This document shows positions 16,895-26,446 of a DNA stretch of 64,000 bases, in pieces (within the stretch, counting starts at the first letter, position 1; each line of letters opens with the position of its first letter). The stretch is from Laspinema palackyanum D2c. Lineage in GTDB: Bacteria; Cyanobacteriota; Cyanobacteriia; Cyanobacteriales; Laspinemataceae. The notes beneath the pieces are model-generated. The model had not been told where the DNA came from and made no database searches. It saw only the letters and a program-made list of their open reading frames with translations. Made by a program: the position numbers and the translations under genes. The stretch lies in NCBI RefSeq assembly GCF_025370875.1, contig NZ_JAMXFD010000003.1, positions 143,796 to 207,795 of the forward strand, written 5' to 3'.

Positions 16895-18907
16895 TTAACT
16901 TTCGAGTTTAGACCGTTTTTCCATATATTCTAAAGTGTTGAGCAAGCGAATTGCTGAGTCGTAGGATTCATGGGTTAGTTCTCGGAGTTCTTGGGGAGAG
17001 TCTACGACATCATCTACGATTAATCGCAAAAATCCAATCATGGGATTGAGGCGAGTCCGAATTTCGTAGGAGGTGTTGATTAAGGTTTCGCTGCGCGCTT
17101 TTTTCACCAAGTCTTGGGTGTCGAGGGAGAACTGCATGGAGTAGAGTTTGGCATAATATCCGCCTTTACTTAAGAGTTCTTCATGGGTTCCGGTTTCGAC
17201 GACTTGGCCTTTGTCTAATACGGCAATTTTATCAGCATTTTTGACCGTGGACAAACGGTGAGCAATCACCAGGGTAGTGCGATCGCGACTGAGGCGTTCG
17301 ATCGCCTGTTGGACGAGATGTTCGGAAACGGTATCCAGGGCGCTGGTGGCTTCGTCTAGGATTAAGATATCAGGATTATGAAGCAAGGCACGGGCGATCG
17401 CAATCCGTTGTCGTTGTCCTCCCGAGAGCAGAATTCCGCGATCGCCTAGGGGGGTCTCAATTCCTTCGGGGAGGTTCATAATGAATTCGTAGGCATTCGC
17501 CAGTTTTGCCGCTTCTATCACCTCTTCATCCGTGGCGTCGGGACGTCCATAGGCGATATTATTTCGCACCGAATCGTTGAATAAAAAGGTATCTTGACTG
17601 ACGATGCCCATTGATTTTCGCAGCGATCGGACATCAAACTCGCGCAAGTCTTTCCCATCAATGGTGATCCGTCCCTCTGTGGTATCGTAAAATCTCGGAA
17701 GCAAATCCGCTAAGGTCGATTTTCCCGCCCCGGACCCCCCAACCAAGGCCAAGGTTGTCCCTTTGGGTAACCATAAATCCACATCTTTGAGTACCAGATC
17801 TTTATGTCCAGGATAGGAAAAAGATAGTTCTTCAAATTGAATTCCCTCTTGTAATTTTTGGTAGGGTTCGGTCCCATTCTTCATTAAGGGTTTGTCATCT
17901 AACCGCAAAAACTCGCTGACAATTATGGTGCTAGGAATTACATTGGCAAATTCACTCCGGCTATTATTTAATTGCCCAATCAGTGGCACCACTCTGGACA
18001 GAACAAACAAATAAGTGAGCAAGACGGTTGATAGGGACTCTATCTGATTGGAAAATATCACTCTCCCCGCTAAAATAATGGCTAAAATCACCAACAAACC
18101 ACTCAGCTCATTCATCGGTCCGATAATCGAGTAGTTCACTTGGGATTGCATCTCGGCTTTTTCTCGTGCCTCGATCAGTCTTTGGATTTTTTGATACTCT
18201 GCTTTTTCTTGTCCCGTCGATTTGACCAGACGAATTCCATTTAATACTTCAATTAAGGCGCTGCTATAGGCCCTAGATTTCTCGGAGAGGATCTTTCCAT
18301 ATTCCTTGGAACGGCGGATAACAAACTGAGAAATCAGAGGGACAACCATCAACAAGAGACTAGAGATCAGGGTCAGTTGCCAAGAGATTAAAATCAGAAT
18401 ACCCACAAAGATTAAAACCGTCATCGCGTTGGTCAGAGTCCGAATCCCAATCCGAATGGCGCTCGAACATCGCCCAACCTCTTGGTTTACATAATTGAGA
18501 ATATCCCCCAATTTCGTCTTGGAATAGTAATCAATATCTATATCCAGCAATAATTTTAGCGCATTTAAACGCAGATCTTTGACCAGCAATCGGGATAAAT
18601 GAGCCGATGCTAGCTGGTTTGACACTAAAGCGAGATTTTTCAAGACGAGCAGCAATAAAATGACTGCCATCATCAACCCCATTTGATATTTGGGATCGAC
18701 CTTATCAATGAGGCGAAGGGCTCTGCCGACAATCGGTGGACCTTTTTGAAACTCTACTTCCTGCCCCAAAAAGGCTAAGACCACGGGAATGATCAGGGTC
18801 ATGCTAACGCCATTGAACAAAGCTCCTGACCACCCCAAAAAAATAGTTAGGGCAATCCACCAGGGCTGTTTTTTAGCATATTGGAGAAGAAATTGAATGG
18901 GAGACAT
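16895..18907 (-). CDS. ABC exporter (fused permease and ATPase) with HisKA-like C-terminal tail
   Basis: This half-transporter of the MsbA/HepA type has six membrane helices in residues 1-330 and an ATPase domain at about 360-595. Walker A is G-G-S-G-A-G-K-S-T, the signature L-S-G-G-Q-R-Q-R, Walker B L-I-L-D-E-A-T-S-A-L-D and the switch I-A-H-R-L-S-T. It probably exports a lipid-linked sugar or lipid, since glycosyltransferase genes lie next on the map. Residues about 597-670 are extra: S-Y-E-I-R-T-R-L-N-P-M-I-G-F-L resembles the HisKA box S-H-E-(I/L)-R-T-P-L-N, with Tyr614 in place of the phosphorylated His. Confidence 0.9.
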   Translation of the reverse strand: MSPIQFLLQYAKKQPWWIALTIFLGWSGALFNGVSMTLIIPVVLAFLGQEVEFQKGPPIVGRALRLIDKVDPKYQMGLMMAVILLLLVLKNLALVSNQLASAHLSRLLVKDLRLNALKLLLDIDIDYYSKTKLGDILNYVNQEVGRCSSAIRIGIRTLTNAMTVLIFVGILILISWQLTLISSLLLMVVPLISQFVIRRSKEYGKILSEKSRAYSSALIEVLNGIRLVKSTGQEKAEYQKIQRLIEAREKAEMQSQVNYSIIGPMNELSGLLVILAIILAGRVIFSNQIESLSTVLLTYLFVLSRVVPLIGQLNNSRSEFANVIPSTIIVSEFLRLDDKPLMKNGTEPYQKLQEGIQFEELSFSYPGHKDLVLKDVDLWLPKGTTLALVGGSGAGKSTLADLLPRFYDTTEGRITIDGKDLREFDVRSLRKSMGIVSQDTFLFNDSVRNNIAYGRPDATDEEVIEAAKLANAYEFIMNLPEGIETPLGDRGILLSGGQRQRIAIARALLHNPDILILDEATSALDTVSEHLVQQAIERLSRDRTTLVIAHRLSTVKNADKIAVLDKGQVVETGTHEELLSKGGYYAKLYSMQFSLDTQDLVKKARSETLINTSYEIRTRLNPMIGFLRLIVDDVVDSPQELRELTHESYDSAIRLLNTLEYMEKRSKLES

Positions 18908-20456
18908 TGTGTATTTCCTGTCTGGGTAGCTGGCACGTAAACTGATTTAATCGACGGAGTGGGTGAAGTGAAACGATTATCTATAATAGATTACCAAATT
19001 AGTGGTTTGGTTAACTGAGCGCACTGTCAGTTTCCAGACTTTTAGTTAGACTCAGAACGAAGATTCAGCCGAATCATAATATTCTCTCTATCGCGCGTCC
19101 CCCTTTAATCGTTCAATGGACATCATCAACGCACATCATGGCTGAAAGCGAGAAACAGACCAATCCGCTGAACGGTGCATCTTAAATTTGAGTGAGTGGA
19201 CGAACTATAGCTCCCTCAAAAGATCCGATGGCTGTCAGGGGTGCTGGGGTCTTGACCCAGAAAACCCGCCTACTAGAAGTGAATACAACCTGTCCCTGAG
19301 ATGGCGATCGCCCTCCCAATGATTGATGCTCCTGGATCCCGACTCCCATGAGGCGGTACAGTCCCAGAAAATCTATTGGCTATGATTTTACTATAACCTC
19401 CCCAGCGCCAACTCAGTTAGGCCACTTTTCGGCTACAATCGCCTGTTGCACAAAAGAGTAGCCGCCAAGCGACTTTGAGGCGATCGGTTTGGAGAGTGTT
19501 CTCTATGCTTTGCCTACCCCTCCTCGATTCTGTCCTTGACAGTTTATAACATCAAGCCGGTTTAACCTGAGGCTCATTATCAATAACATCTGACTTGCGG
19601 ATTGGGATCAAAGCCTTGACTCCTTAGTAGATAGCAATTACCAAGTTAGACCGGCCAATTTCCGCTTATAGGTAACTCGGGTATCGAAAGAGCTATGAGA
19701 GCAAGCAAGCCAAGAAACCGGGTTTCCAAACTTCATTGGGAAATTATTTGTGGAGATTATATCAAAATTACCGATTTTTCTTCTGTACTGTACCCAGGCC
19801 CTAAAGTCAAATAAAATGAACCTTTACATCGGACCCCCAATCATTACCGTCAATCTTTACAATCATCTTCAGGGTTTTTATCTTTTTAATAGATCCAGTT
19901 TGTAGAAAAATCCTGTTCTAAGATAATTACTTTATCAGTAAAAAAATGGTAATTTTTTTTGTGTGGGAATTTCCAGTAAAGTGGGAGTTTATAGCTGTTT
20001 TATTATATATTGCTAGACTACCCTCCGATTCTCTCGGAAAACCCTGTTGCCTAGAGTATTGTAGCTAATCTTTAAGAAGTCATAAATCTCCTTGACAGGA
20101 ATGCCTTGATACAGTTAAATTGAAAGTTAAGCTTTTTAGAAAACCTGATGGATCGGCTGGGTACATCCTCTAACCGTCAGTCCCTTTCCCCAATTATGGG
20201 AGAGGGACTGAGGGTGAGGGCTTATCCCAAAAAGGGATAAGGGGCGGGGGAATGAGGGCGGACTGTCCACACTCTGATGGTCCCGAGCGGCTTTGGTGAT
20301 AAATTCGTTCCCAGAGCTTGACAGAAATCTCATAAATTCCCCGGATGAATATCATTTTTTATCCTTAATCTATTTAAAATTTATCGGGTTTAACATATTT
20401 TCCTAAATTTATGGACTTAATTATTTACCCCTATTTAGCACCCCATTGAGAACCCC
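18908..20456. other. 1.5-kb region without genes
   Basis: No supported coding frame, tRNA or transposase remnant was found. HIP1 sites are sparse compared with the surroundings, and the part from 19730 to 20130 is AT-rich. It holds one AAGAAACCGGGTTT box (19713-19725), a small stem CTGGG/CCCAG near 19242-19260 and the repeat at 20178-20241. It may be a decayed gene region or the 5' regions of two divergent genes. Confidence 0.4.
20178..20241. repeat. Double hairpin repeat
   Basis: Arms CAGTCCCTTTCCCC and GGGAGAGGGACTG (20178-20191 and 20198-20210) are followed by CTTATCCC/GGGATAAG (20221-20228 and 20234-20241). The G-rich text between them is that of a widespread cyanobacterial intergenic repeat. 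Confidence 0.7.
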
Positions 20457-21617
20457 ATGAATCAATCCCAAAACCATTTTAAAACGATCGCAGTCTGGCA
20501 TCCTTATTTTTTGGGGGGAGGCGCTGAATCTGTCAGCTTATGGATTTTGCAAGCGTTAGTCCCTTATTATAAAGTCACGCTATTTACCCTGACCCCACCG
20601 GATTTACACCAGTTAGACATTCTGTATGATACAGATTTAGCTCACCAAGAAAATCTAACGGTTAAGAGGATGCTTCCGGAGGCTCTCACTCCTCGCTTTA
20701 TTGATACCTTAATAGCCAATAGCCCTCCCTTAAAATTATCTTTCCAGCATTGGGCGGTCCGGGCATTCAAATCTATGAATACTGAGTATGATTTAGTATT
20801 CTCAACCTATAATGGGTTGGATATGGGACGAGTGGGAATTCAGTACCTCCACTGGGTTCATGTTGTTGATCCTCAACCCGATAAAAATAAAGGGTGGGCC
20901 CGGTTAATGATGAAGTTTTCGGAATTTTCGATGGACCAGCTCAAACAGAATCAGTCCTTAGCAAACTCCTACTACACGGCTGATAGAATCAAATCAGCCT
21001 ATGGCATTGAGTCTCGGGTCATCTATCCTCCAGTGATTGGGGAAGTGGAGGTCATTCCCTGGGAGGAAAAAGATGATGCGTTTCTCTGTAGCGGGAGAAT
21101 TGTTGCTGCAAAGCAGACTGATCGGGTCATTAAAATTTTACAGGGGGTGCGCGATCGCGGCTTGGATGTGAAATTACATATCACCGGAGGGGGTGGGGGC
21201 ACTTATCAGCGGTCTTATGAACAGAAAATTATGCAGATTGCAGAGCAAAATTCTGACTGGATTACAGTTTATCAAGACCTGCCCTATAAAGATTATCTCC
21301 AGGTGATTGCACGCTGTCGTTATGGCCTCCATTCTAAGCCTGAACCGTTTGGAATCTCTATTGCAGAAATGGTGAAAGCGGGAATGATTCCCTTTGTGCG
21401 AAAAAACGGGGGACAAGTAGAAATTGTCGGGCCTCACCATAGTGAATTACTCTTCGATCAACCCTCTGATGCTGTGGAGAAAATTGTCCAGGTTCTGACG
21501 CAACCCGATCGCCAGAAGGCTCTAATTGAATCCTTGAAAAAACAGCAATCCCTCTTCTCTACGGAAAAGTTTATGGCCGAAATTCAGTCGGTGGTTGCTG
21601 AATACTTCCAAAACTAA
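20457..21617 (+). CDS. GT4-family glycosyltransferase
   Basis: A retaining GT-B glycosyltransferase that likely adds a sugar from a nucleotide donor to a growing surface glycan. The N-terminal acceptor domain begins I-A-V-W-H-P-Y-F-L-G-G-G-A-E-S. The C-terminal donor domain has L-C-S-G-R-I-V-A-A-K-Q-T-D-R and, near residues 296-304, E-P-F-G-I-S-I-A-E, the E-x7-E motif of GT4 enzymes. No signal or membrane helix is seen. It is followed 46 bases later by a pyruvyltransferase-like gene on the same strand. Acceptor and sugar are unknown. Confidence 0.88.
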   Translation: MNQSQNHFKTIAVWHPYFLGGGAESVSLWILQALVPYYKVTLFTLTPPDLHQLDILYDTDLAHQENLTVKRMLPEALTPRFIDTLIANSPPLKLSFQHWAVRAFKSMNTEYDLVFSTYNGLDMGRVGIQYLHWVHVVDPQPDKNKGWARLMMKFSEFSMDQLKQNQSLANSYYTADRIKSAYGIESRVIYPPVIGEVEVIPWEEKDDAFLCSGRIVAAKQTDRVIKILQGVRDRGLDVKLHITGGGGGTYQRSYEQKIMQIAEQNSDWITVYQDLPYKDYLQVIARCRYGLHSKPEPFGISIAEMVKAGMIPFVRKNGGQVEIVGPHHSELLFDQPSDAVEKIVQVLTQPDRQKALIESLKKQQSLFSTEKFMAEIQSVVAEYFQN

Positions 21618-21663
21618 GTCTTAATCACAGATTCATATTCCATCTCAAGGAGTGATTGATTCA

Positions 21664-22524
21664 GTGTCTCATCTTGTCAACTATCATGTCAGGCATTCCA
21701 TTAATATTGGGGATTGGTTTTCCTCTCCCCTGATGTACTTCGAGTTTCCCGGATTCCAAACGGAAGCAAAAGATATTGACGATTTACCCCAAGAAAAACT
21801 CCAAAATCAACATCTGATTTTGGGGGGAGGGGGACTCTTATTTCCTCGGTTTCTGGAAGGAATCCAGCATCTAAAAAATCATGTAGATCAAGGCAAATAT
21901 ATTTTTTGGGGAGTCGGGCAACAAAGTTATAAAGATCCATCCCTTACTTTTGCCCAATTTGACTATAGCCCTTATGTAGAATCCGTTGATTTACTCGGAA
22001 TTAGAGATTATGGAGTGGGTTTAAATTGGGTTCCCTGTGTCAGTTGTATGCATCAGGAGTTCGATCGCCCGCGAGTTCCCCAGCATGAGGTAGTTGTGTT
22101 TTCCCACAAAAAGTTTCGGATTACCGTGCCTGGACTGCCTACTCTCACGAATGAGTCGATGGATTTCCGGACGGTACTGGATTTTTTGGGTTCGGGAGAA
22201 ACCATTTTAACCAGTTCTTTTCATGGAGCATATTGGGGAACACTTTTAGGACGGAAAGTCATCGCCTTTCCCTTCACGAGCAAGTTCTATGGACTGAAGC
22301 ATTCTCCGGTTTTATATCCCGTTAAAAAATGGAGACAAAAAAGTTATAAGCTCTCTGTGTTCGGCAAGACACTTTACCAATCTACGGATCCGAATTGGTT
22401 TGAGTGCGAAATGGATGATTGGCATTCATGGCTGAGTGAAGGTCAGAGTTATCCCTCTAGTTTGCAGGAATGCCGCGATCGCAACCAGGGGTTTTATCAA
22501 CAAGTTCTTGATTTATTAACTTAA
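21664..22524 (+). CDS. Polysaccharide pyruvyl transferase-family protein
   Basis: Members of this family (CsaB/WcaK type) add ketal pyruvate to sugars of exported polysaccharides. Family features are the early S-I-N-I-G-D-W, the glycine run I-L-G-G-G-G-L-L-F and, in the second half, T-S-S-F-H-G-A-Y-W-G-T-L-L-G-R-K, the conserved (S)xxHG block with the catalytic-site His. The start is uncertain: GTG at 21664 lies 11 bases after an AAGGAG site (21647-21652), while GTG at 21652 would overlap that site. It is probably co-transcribed with the GT4 gene before it. Confidence 0.8.
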   Translation: MSHLVNYHVRHSINIGDWFSSPLMYFEFPGFQTEAKDIDDLPQEKLQNQHLILGGGGLLFPRFLEGIQHLKNHVDQGKYIFWGVGQQSYKDPSLTFAQFDYSPYVESVDLLGIRDYGVGLNWVPCVSCMHQEFDRPRVPQHEVVVFSHKKFRITVPGLPTLTNESMDFRTVLDFLGSGETILTSSFHGAYWGTLLGRKVIAFPFTSKFYGLKHSPVLYPVKKWRQKSYKLSVFGKTLYQSTDPNWFECEMDDWHSWLSEGQSYPSSLQECRDRNQGFYQQVLDLLT

Positions 22525-22581
22525 ACCTCAGCCGATTCCTCCCCCATTTCGGGTATCCCTAAAACCCCGAAATTGGGGGAT

Positions 22582-23832
22582 TTACAAACGCTGAACTGAC
22601 CTAGTGATCGGTGCCATCACTCCGGAAAGAATCTCTGCCATCGCTTGAAAACTATAATATTGAACGCATCTTTCCCTCGCTTTTTGGCCGCGTTCCTGTG
22701 CGGTTTCCCAATTGTTAAAAATCTCCTCAATGGTTTGAGCAATTTGTTCCGGAGCATTCGGATCAACCAGATACCCTGTGTCAGCTAAGATCGTGGGAAT
22801 ATCTCCTACCCGGGTTGCTAATACGGGTTTTGCCATTGCCATACCATCGGTTAATTTGAGGGGGAATTGAGCAGCGGCTGCCGCTTCATCTCGTTGGGGA
22901 ACGACGACAATATGGGCGGCGGCAACTACTTCAGGCATCTGCTGAATTGGTAAGGTAGGCAGTTTGACAATCCACCGCCCCCATTGTTCCATAAGTTGAT
23001 TGTCGTAATTATCATAAGGACTACCCCCGACGATCGCTAGTCTTAAATCTGGCTGATTGAGGCGATCAAGGGCAATTAATACATCTTCTATGCCTTTATA
23101 AGGTCTCGGTGCACCGGGAAACATCAGAATCCGATATCCCGAAAGTTGATAGTGAGCTCGACTGGTTTCCGGGTCATAACGAGTCGGATCAAATAAATCG
23201 GTATCTTTACCATTGGGTAAATACACCCCGCCAAAGCGCTTTTGCAAAAACTGATTGTGCAGAGTCACTTGATCGGCCCGCCTAATCCATTTTTCCATCC
23301 ATTTTAAATACAGGGGATGGTCTGGATATCGCAATTGCCCATTTTCTTTAAAAATATCCCGGCCCAATTGTTTAATACTGGGCGGGCGATATTGCCAAGC
23401 GTCACCTCCATGCCAACTCAGTTCCCAATCATCAATATCTAAAAGGACGGGCCGACGAGTTTTGAGCTGATTTAATAAAGCCAGCCCAAAACTACTGGGC
23501 TTCGGTTTATAGGCATAAATAATATCTCCCGTCATTTGATTCATCAGGGAAGTAGCTGATTGAATAAACTGGGGATATTTTTTACCGGGAACGGTAATAA
23601 TGGGGATGCCTTCAAAAGAAGCTTTGACGTTAGATTCGTCGTCAAATACAAATCCGAGAATTTCTACCTCATAGTTGAGGCGCTTGAGCACTTGACTGAG
23701 TAAAAAGGGGCGAACCCCACCGCCGCCCCACCGTCCAGCCCCTTTTTTAGAAAGGTCACTAACCAGAACAGAAATTTTAGGTTTGGGGGTGGGGTTCTGC
23801 AAGGTTTCTCCGGATTTGTTTTGAGGATTCAT
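22582..23832 (-). CDS. Second GT4-family glycosyltransferase
   Basis: This 416-residue GT-B enzyme starts with I-S-V-L-V-S-D-L-S-K-K-G and a glycine-rich loop (G-R-W-G-G-G-G-V-R-P-F). The donor domain begins near F-P-G-A-P-R-P-Y-K-G-I-E-D and later has the acidic stretch P-Q-R-D-E-A-A-A-A-A-Q-F-P-L-K, standing where GT4 enzymes carry E-x7-E, followed by M-A-M-A-K-P-V-L-A-T. It lies convergent with the pyruvyltransferase-like gene and 66 bases beyond galE on the same strand, so galE and this gene form a likely transcription unit for surface glycan synthesis. Confidence 0.86.
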   Translation of the reverse strand: MNPQNKSGETLQNPTPKPKISVLVSDLSKKGAGRWGGGGVRPFLLSQVLKRLNYEVEILGFVFDDESNVKASFEGIPIITVPGKKYPQFIQSATSLMNQMTGDIIYAYKPKPSSFGLALLNQLKTRRPVLLDIDDWELSWHGGDAWQYRPPSIKQLGRDIFKENGQLRYPDHPLYLKWMEKWIRRADQVTLHNQFLQKRFGGVYLPNGKDTDLFDPTRYDPETSRAHYQLSGYRILMFPGAPRPYKGIEDVLIALDRLNQPDLRLAIVGGSPYDNYDNQLMEQWGRWIVKLPTLPIQQMPEVVAAAHIVVVPQRDEAAAAAQFPLKLTDGMAMAKPVLATRVGDIPTILADTGYLVDPNAPEQIAQTIEEIFNNWETAQERGQKARERCVQYYSFQAMAEILSGVMAPITRSVQRL

Positions 23833-23897
23833 CAGGGGTAATTATGTTGCCTAATCAAGTCCTAAAATCGCTTGTCAGCGATAATTTTATGCGGATT

Positions 23898-24902
23898 TTA
23901 ATCAGATTTGTGACGGTGTTGATGCCACTGCCATGCATGGGAGATTATATCATACAAGTCGAAATATTCCGGATTCCAACCTAATATTTTTCTGGCTTTT
24001 TCACTGCTTCCGACTAAAACCGGAGGGTCTCCTGGACGGCGATCGCCTATTTTTTTAGCAACCTCTTTCCCCACGACCTTTTCGGCGGTTTGAATCACAT
24101 CTTTGACCGAAAATCCACTGCCATTGCCTAAGTTAAATACCTCGGTTTCTCCCCCCTTCAATAAATATTCCAGTCCCAAAATATGGGCGGAGGCTAAGTC
24201 ATTCACATGGATATAGTCCCTAATACAAGTACCATCTGGGGTGGGATAATCAGTTCCGTAAATTGAAATAAATTCTCGGTGGCCCAAGGCAGTTTGTAAC
24301 ACCAAGGGAATCAGATGAGTTTCTGGATCATGATCCTCCCCGATCGCCCCATCGGGATCGGCCCCGGCTGCATTAAAATAGCGGAAAATCACCGACTTTA
24401 ATCCGTAGGCGGCATCAAAATCATTCAGGATCTTTTCTACCATGAGTTTGGTCATCCCATAAGGATTGATCGGATGCTGGGGATGGTCTTCGGTTAAGGG
24501 AATCTTCTCAGGAATCCCGTAGGTGGCACAGGTGGAGGAAAAAACAAAGTTTTTCACCGAGGCGGCTAACATCGCTTCTAATAAGGTTAACGTCCCGGTG
24601 ACATTGTTCCGATAATATTTCGCAGGATCCGTCACCGACTCGCCGACATAAGCGTATGCCGAAAAGTGCATAACGGCGGAAAAATCATGGGTGGCGAATA
24701 TGTTATTTAAAAGGGCGCGATCATTGGTATCTCCTTCTATTAATTCGACTTGTAAAACCTCCTCTACGATGTCTCGATGCCCATAGACTAAGTTATCTAA
24801 AATAGTGACCTGATACCCCGATTTTTTAAGGCTTAACACGGCATGGGATCCAATATAACCGGCCCCGCCCGTGACTAAAATGTTTTTATTGTTGTCGCTC
24901 AC
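23898..24902 (-). CDS. galE: UDP-glucose 4-epimerase
   Basis: GalE interconverts UDP-glucose and UDP-galactose through a bound-NAD keto intermediate, supplying galactose for envelope glycans. The Rossmann motif is V-T-G-G-A-G-Y-I-G-S-H (10-20). The catalytic pair is Tyr148 and Lys152 in Y-G-M-T-K, with Ser123/Thr124 in S-S-T-C-A-T-Y-G. I-R-D-Y-I-H-V-N-D-L-A and F-N-L-G-N-G are also typical. The length of 334 is standard. The gene precedes the GT4 gene at 22582 on the same strand. Confidence 0.95.
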   Translation of the reverse strand: MSDNNKNILVTGGAGYIGSHAVLSLKKSGYQVTILDNLVYGHRDIVEEVLQVELIEGDTNDRALLNNIFATHDFSAVMHFSAYAYVGESVTDPAKYYRNNVTGTLTLLEAMLAASVKNFVFSSTCATYGIPEKIPLTEDHPQHPINPYGMTKLMVEKILNDFDAAYGLKSVIFRYFNAAGADPDGAIGEDHDPETHLIPLVLQTALGHREFISIYGTDYPTPDGTCIRDYIHVNDLASAHILGLEYLLKGGETEVFNLGNGSGFSVKDVIQTAEKVVGKEVAKKIGDRRPGDPPVLVGSSEKARKILGWNPEYFDLYDIISHAWQWHQHRHKSD

Positions 24903-25007
24903 CTTTTTCCATTCCTTTGTCTGTCTTTTTTACTTTTTAAAATAGCTGACCCCTCATCTCCCCCCGCTCATTGACTGATGCGGATGATGAGTTCAACCCC
25001 CACCTGA

Positions 25008-25214
25008 TTATGTGATAATTTTAATCCGATCGCTCTGGATTAATTCAAAAATTCGATTGATTTGCTTCCGGTCTTCATCGGTGATATTTTTCCCCGATAG
25101 CAAGACATTGGCAATTTGCAGATGTTCTTGAGTGCTGATTTCATTGCTTTCTAGGATTCGCTCAATCATTTGATGAATCGTAAAAAGCGGTTTAATCGGA
25201 GTCGGTCTTCCCAT
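25008..25214 (-). CDS. Conserved-looking 68-residue protein
   Basis: A short helical protein reading M-G-R-P-T-P-I-K-P-L-F at the start, then I-E-R-I-L-E-S-N-E-I-S-T and a basic end. It has the look of a small cyanobacterial cytosolic protein with alternating charged helices and no cysteine, signal or membrane segment. The frame fills an otherwise empty gap and is not a shadow of another gene. It lies upstream of galE on the same strand. I do not know its function. Confidence 0.6.
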   Translation of the reverse strand: MGRPTPIKPLFTIHQMIERILESNEISTQEHLQIANVLLSGKNITDEDRKQINRIFELIQSDRIKIIT

Positions 25215-25414
25215 TAGCTTTTGCGTGACTCAATTGGGGTAGAGGGTGGCTCAAAGCCTTAACGGTTCTATCTTATCGACTTCAATTCAGGATTTCCGTA
25301 AATTTGTTACCCTAAAATTATAAAGACTTGATAAAGTTTTGGCAAGTTTTGAGTGTGTAGTCAATTTTACAGCAGTTATCCATCATTTATATGAACTCCA
25401 GGAGGAAGGATTCA

Positions 25415-26206
25415 ATGCAAGTTTATCGGCTCAATGCCCTTTCGGACAATTATATCTTTTTACTGCACGACCCCGCGCAAAATGTGGCAGCAGTGGTGGA
25501 TCCGGCGGAGGCGGGTCCGGTACTGAGGCAATTGGAGGCCCTGGGTGCTGAGTTAACGACGATCTTCAATACCCACCACCATCGCGATCATGTGGGGGGT
25601 AATCAGGCATTGATGCAGCATTTTGAGGGGGTGACGGTGTACGGAGGGACCCAGGACCGAGGCAGAATTCCCGGACAGCAGGTGTTTTTGCAGGAGGGCG
25701 ATCGCGTGGAATTTGCCCAACGCACTGGGACTGTGTTCTTTCTGCCTGGACATACCCGCGCCCACATTGCCTATTATTTTCCCCCGGCATCGCCAGAGGA
25801 ACTGGGGGATTTGTTCTGTGGCGATACCCTGTTTGCCGGGGGTTGTGGACGCTTATTTGAAGGGACCCCTACCCAAATGGTCTCGTCCCTGAGTAAACTC
25901 CGGGAATTGCCGGATCAAACCCGAGTTTGGTGCGCCCACGAATATACCTTATCCAATCTTCAGTTTGCCTTAACGGTGGATGGAGAGAACCCCGATTTAC
26001 AGGAACGGTTCGCCCAGGTGAAGGCGGCGCGATCGCGAGATGAAGCGACGATTCCCTCAATTTTGGGCGTGGAAAAGCGCACCAATCCCTTTTTGCGTTG
26101 GGAAGATCCGGTATTACAACGAGCAGTCAATGGGGGGGACCCAGTACAAACCTTTGCTCGCCTCCGGGGTCGCAAGGATCAGTTGCAACAACCGGCGGGG
26201 GATTAA
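25415..26206 (+). CDS. gloB: Hydroxyacylglutathione hydrolase (glyoxalase II)
   Basis: This binuclear-metal enzyme hydrolyses S-D-lactoylglutathione to lactate and glutathione, the second step of methylglyoxal removal. The metallo-beta-lactamase motif T-H-H-H-R-D-H spans residues 53-59; later ligands lie in P-G-H-T-R-A-H, F-C-G-D-T-L-F and W-C-A-H-E-Y-T. The 263 residues match the family. The ATG at 25415 is chosen because a strong AGGAGGAAGGA site lies at 25400-25410; an ATG at 25391 is upstream of it. A palindrome covers the stop codon. Confidence 0.95.
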   Translation: MQVYRLNALSDNYIFLLHDPAQNVAAVVDPAEAGPVLRQLEALGAELTTIFNTHHHRDHVGGNQALMQHFEGVTVYGGTQDRGRIPGQQVFLQEGDRVEFAQRTGTVFFLPGHTRAHIAYYFPPASPEELGDLFCGDTLFAGGCGRLFEGTPTQMVSSLSKLRELPDQTRVWCAHEYTLSNLQFALTVDGENPDLQERFAQVKAARSRDEATIPSILGVEKRTNPFLRWEDPVLQRAVNGGDPVQTFARLRGRKDQLQQPAGD

Positions 26207-26325
26207 TCCCCCGCCTAACAGAATCAAGTCGGTTGAAACCGACTGAAAACACCACTGTATCAGACTTGCAGTCGGTTTTTAACCGAATGCAAGCTATGAG
26301 GCCGCCAATCGATTAATCCCCCGCC
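26194..26325. repeat. Composite palindromic repeat after gloB
   Basis: A perfect 8-bp stem GGCGGGGG/CCCCCGCC (26194-26215) overlaps the gloB stop. Two hairpins built on AGTCGGTT follow (26227-26244 and 26266-26292, the latter 12 bp with one mismatch). GATTAATCCCCCGCC occurs at both ends (26201-26215 and 26311-26325), bounding a ~125-base unit. Confidence 0.7.
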
Positions 26326-26446
26326 GGGTGTCGCCACTGCAAGATCTCAGTTTTAACCCACTTCCGGTCCCGAATTCCTCCTCATGGTGGTGCGATCGCG
26401 GTTAAACAGATTACCCCCGTCTTTGCTCTTTCTCTTGCTACTGAAT

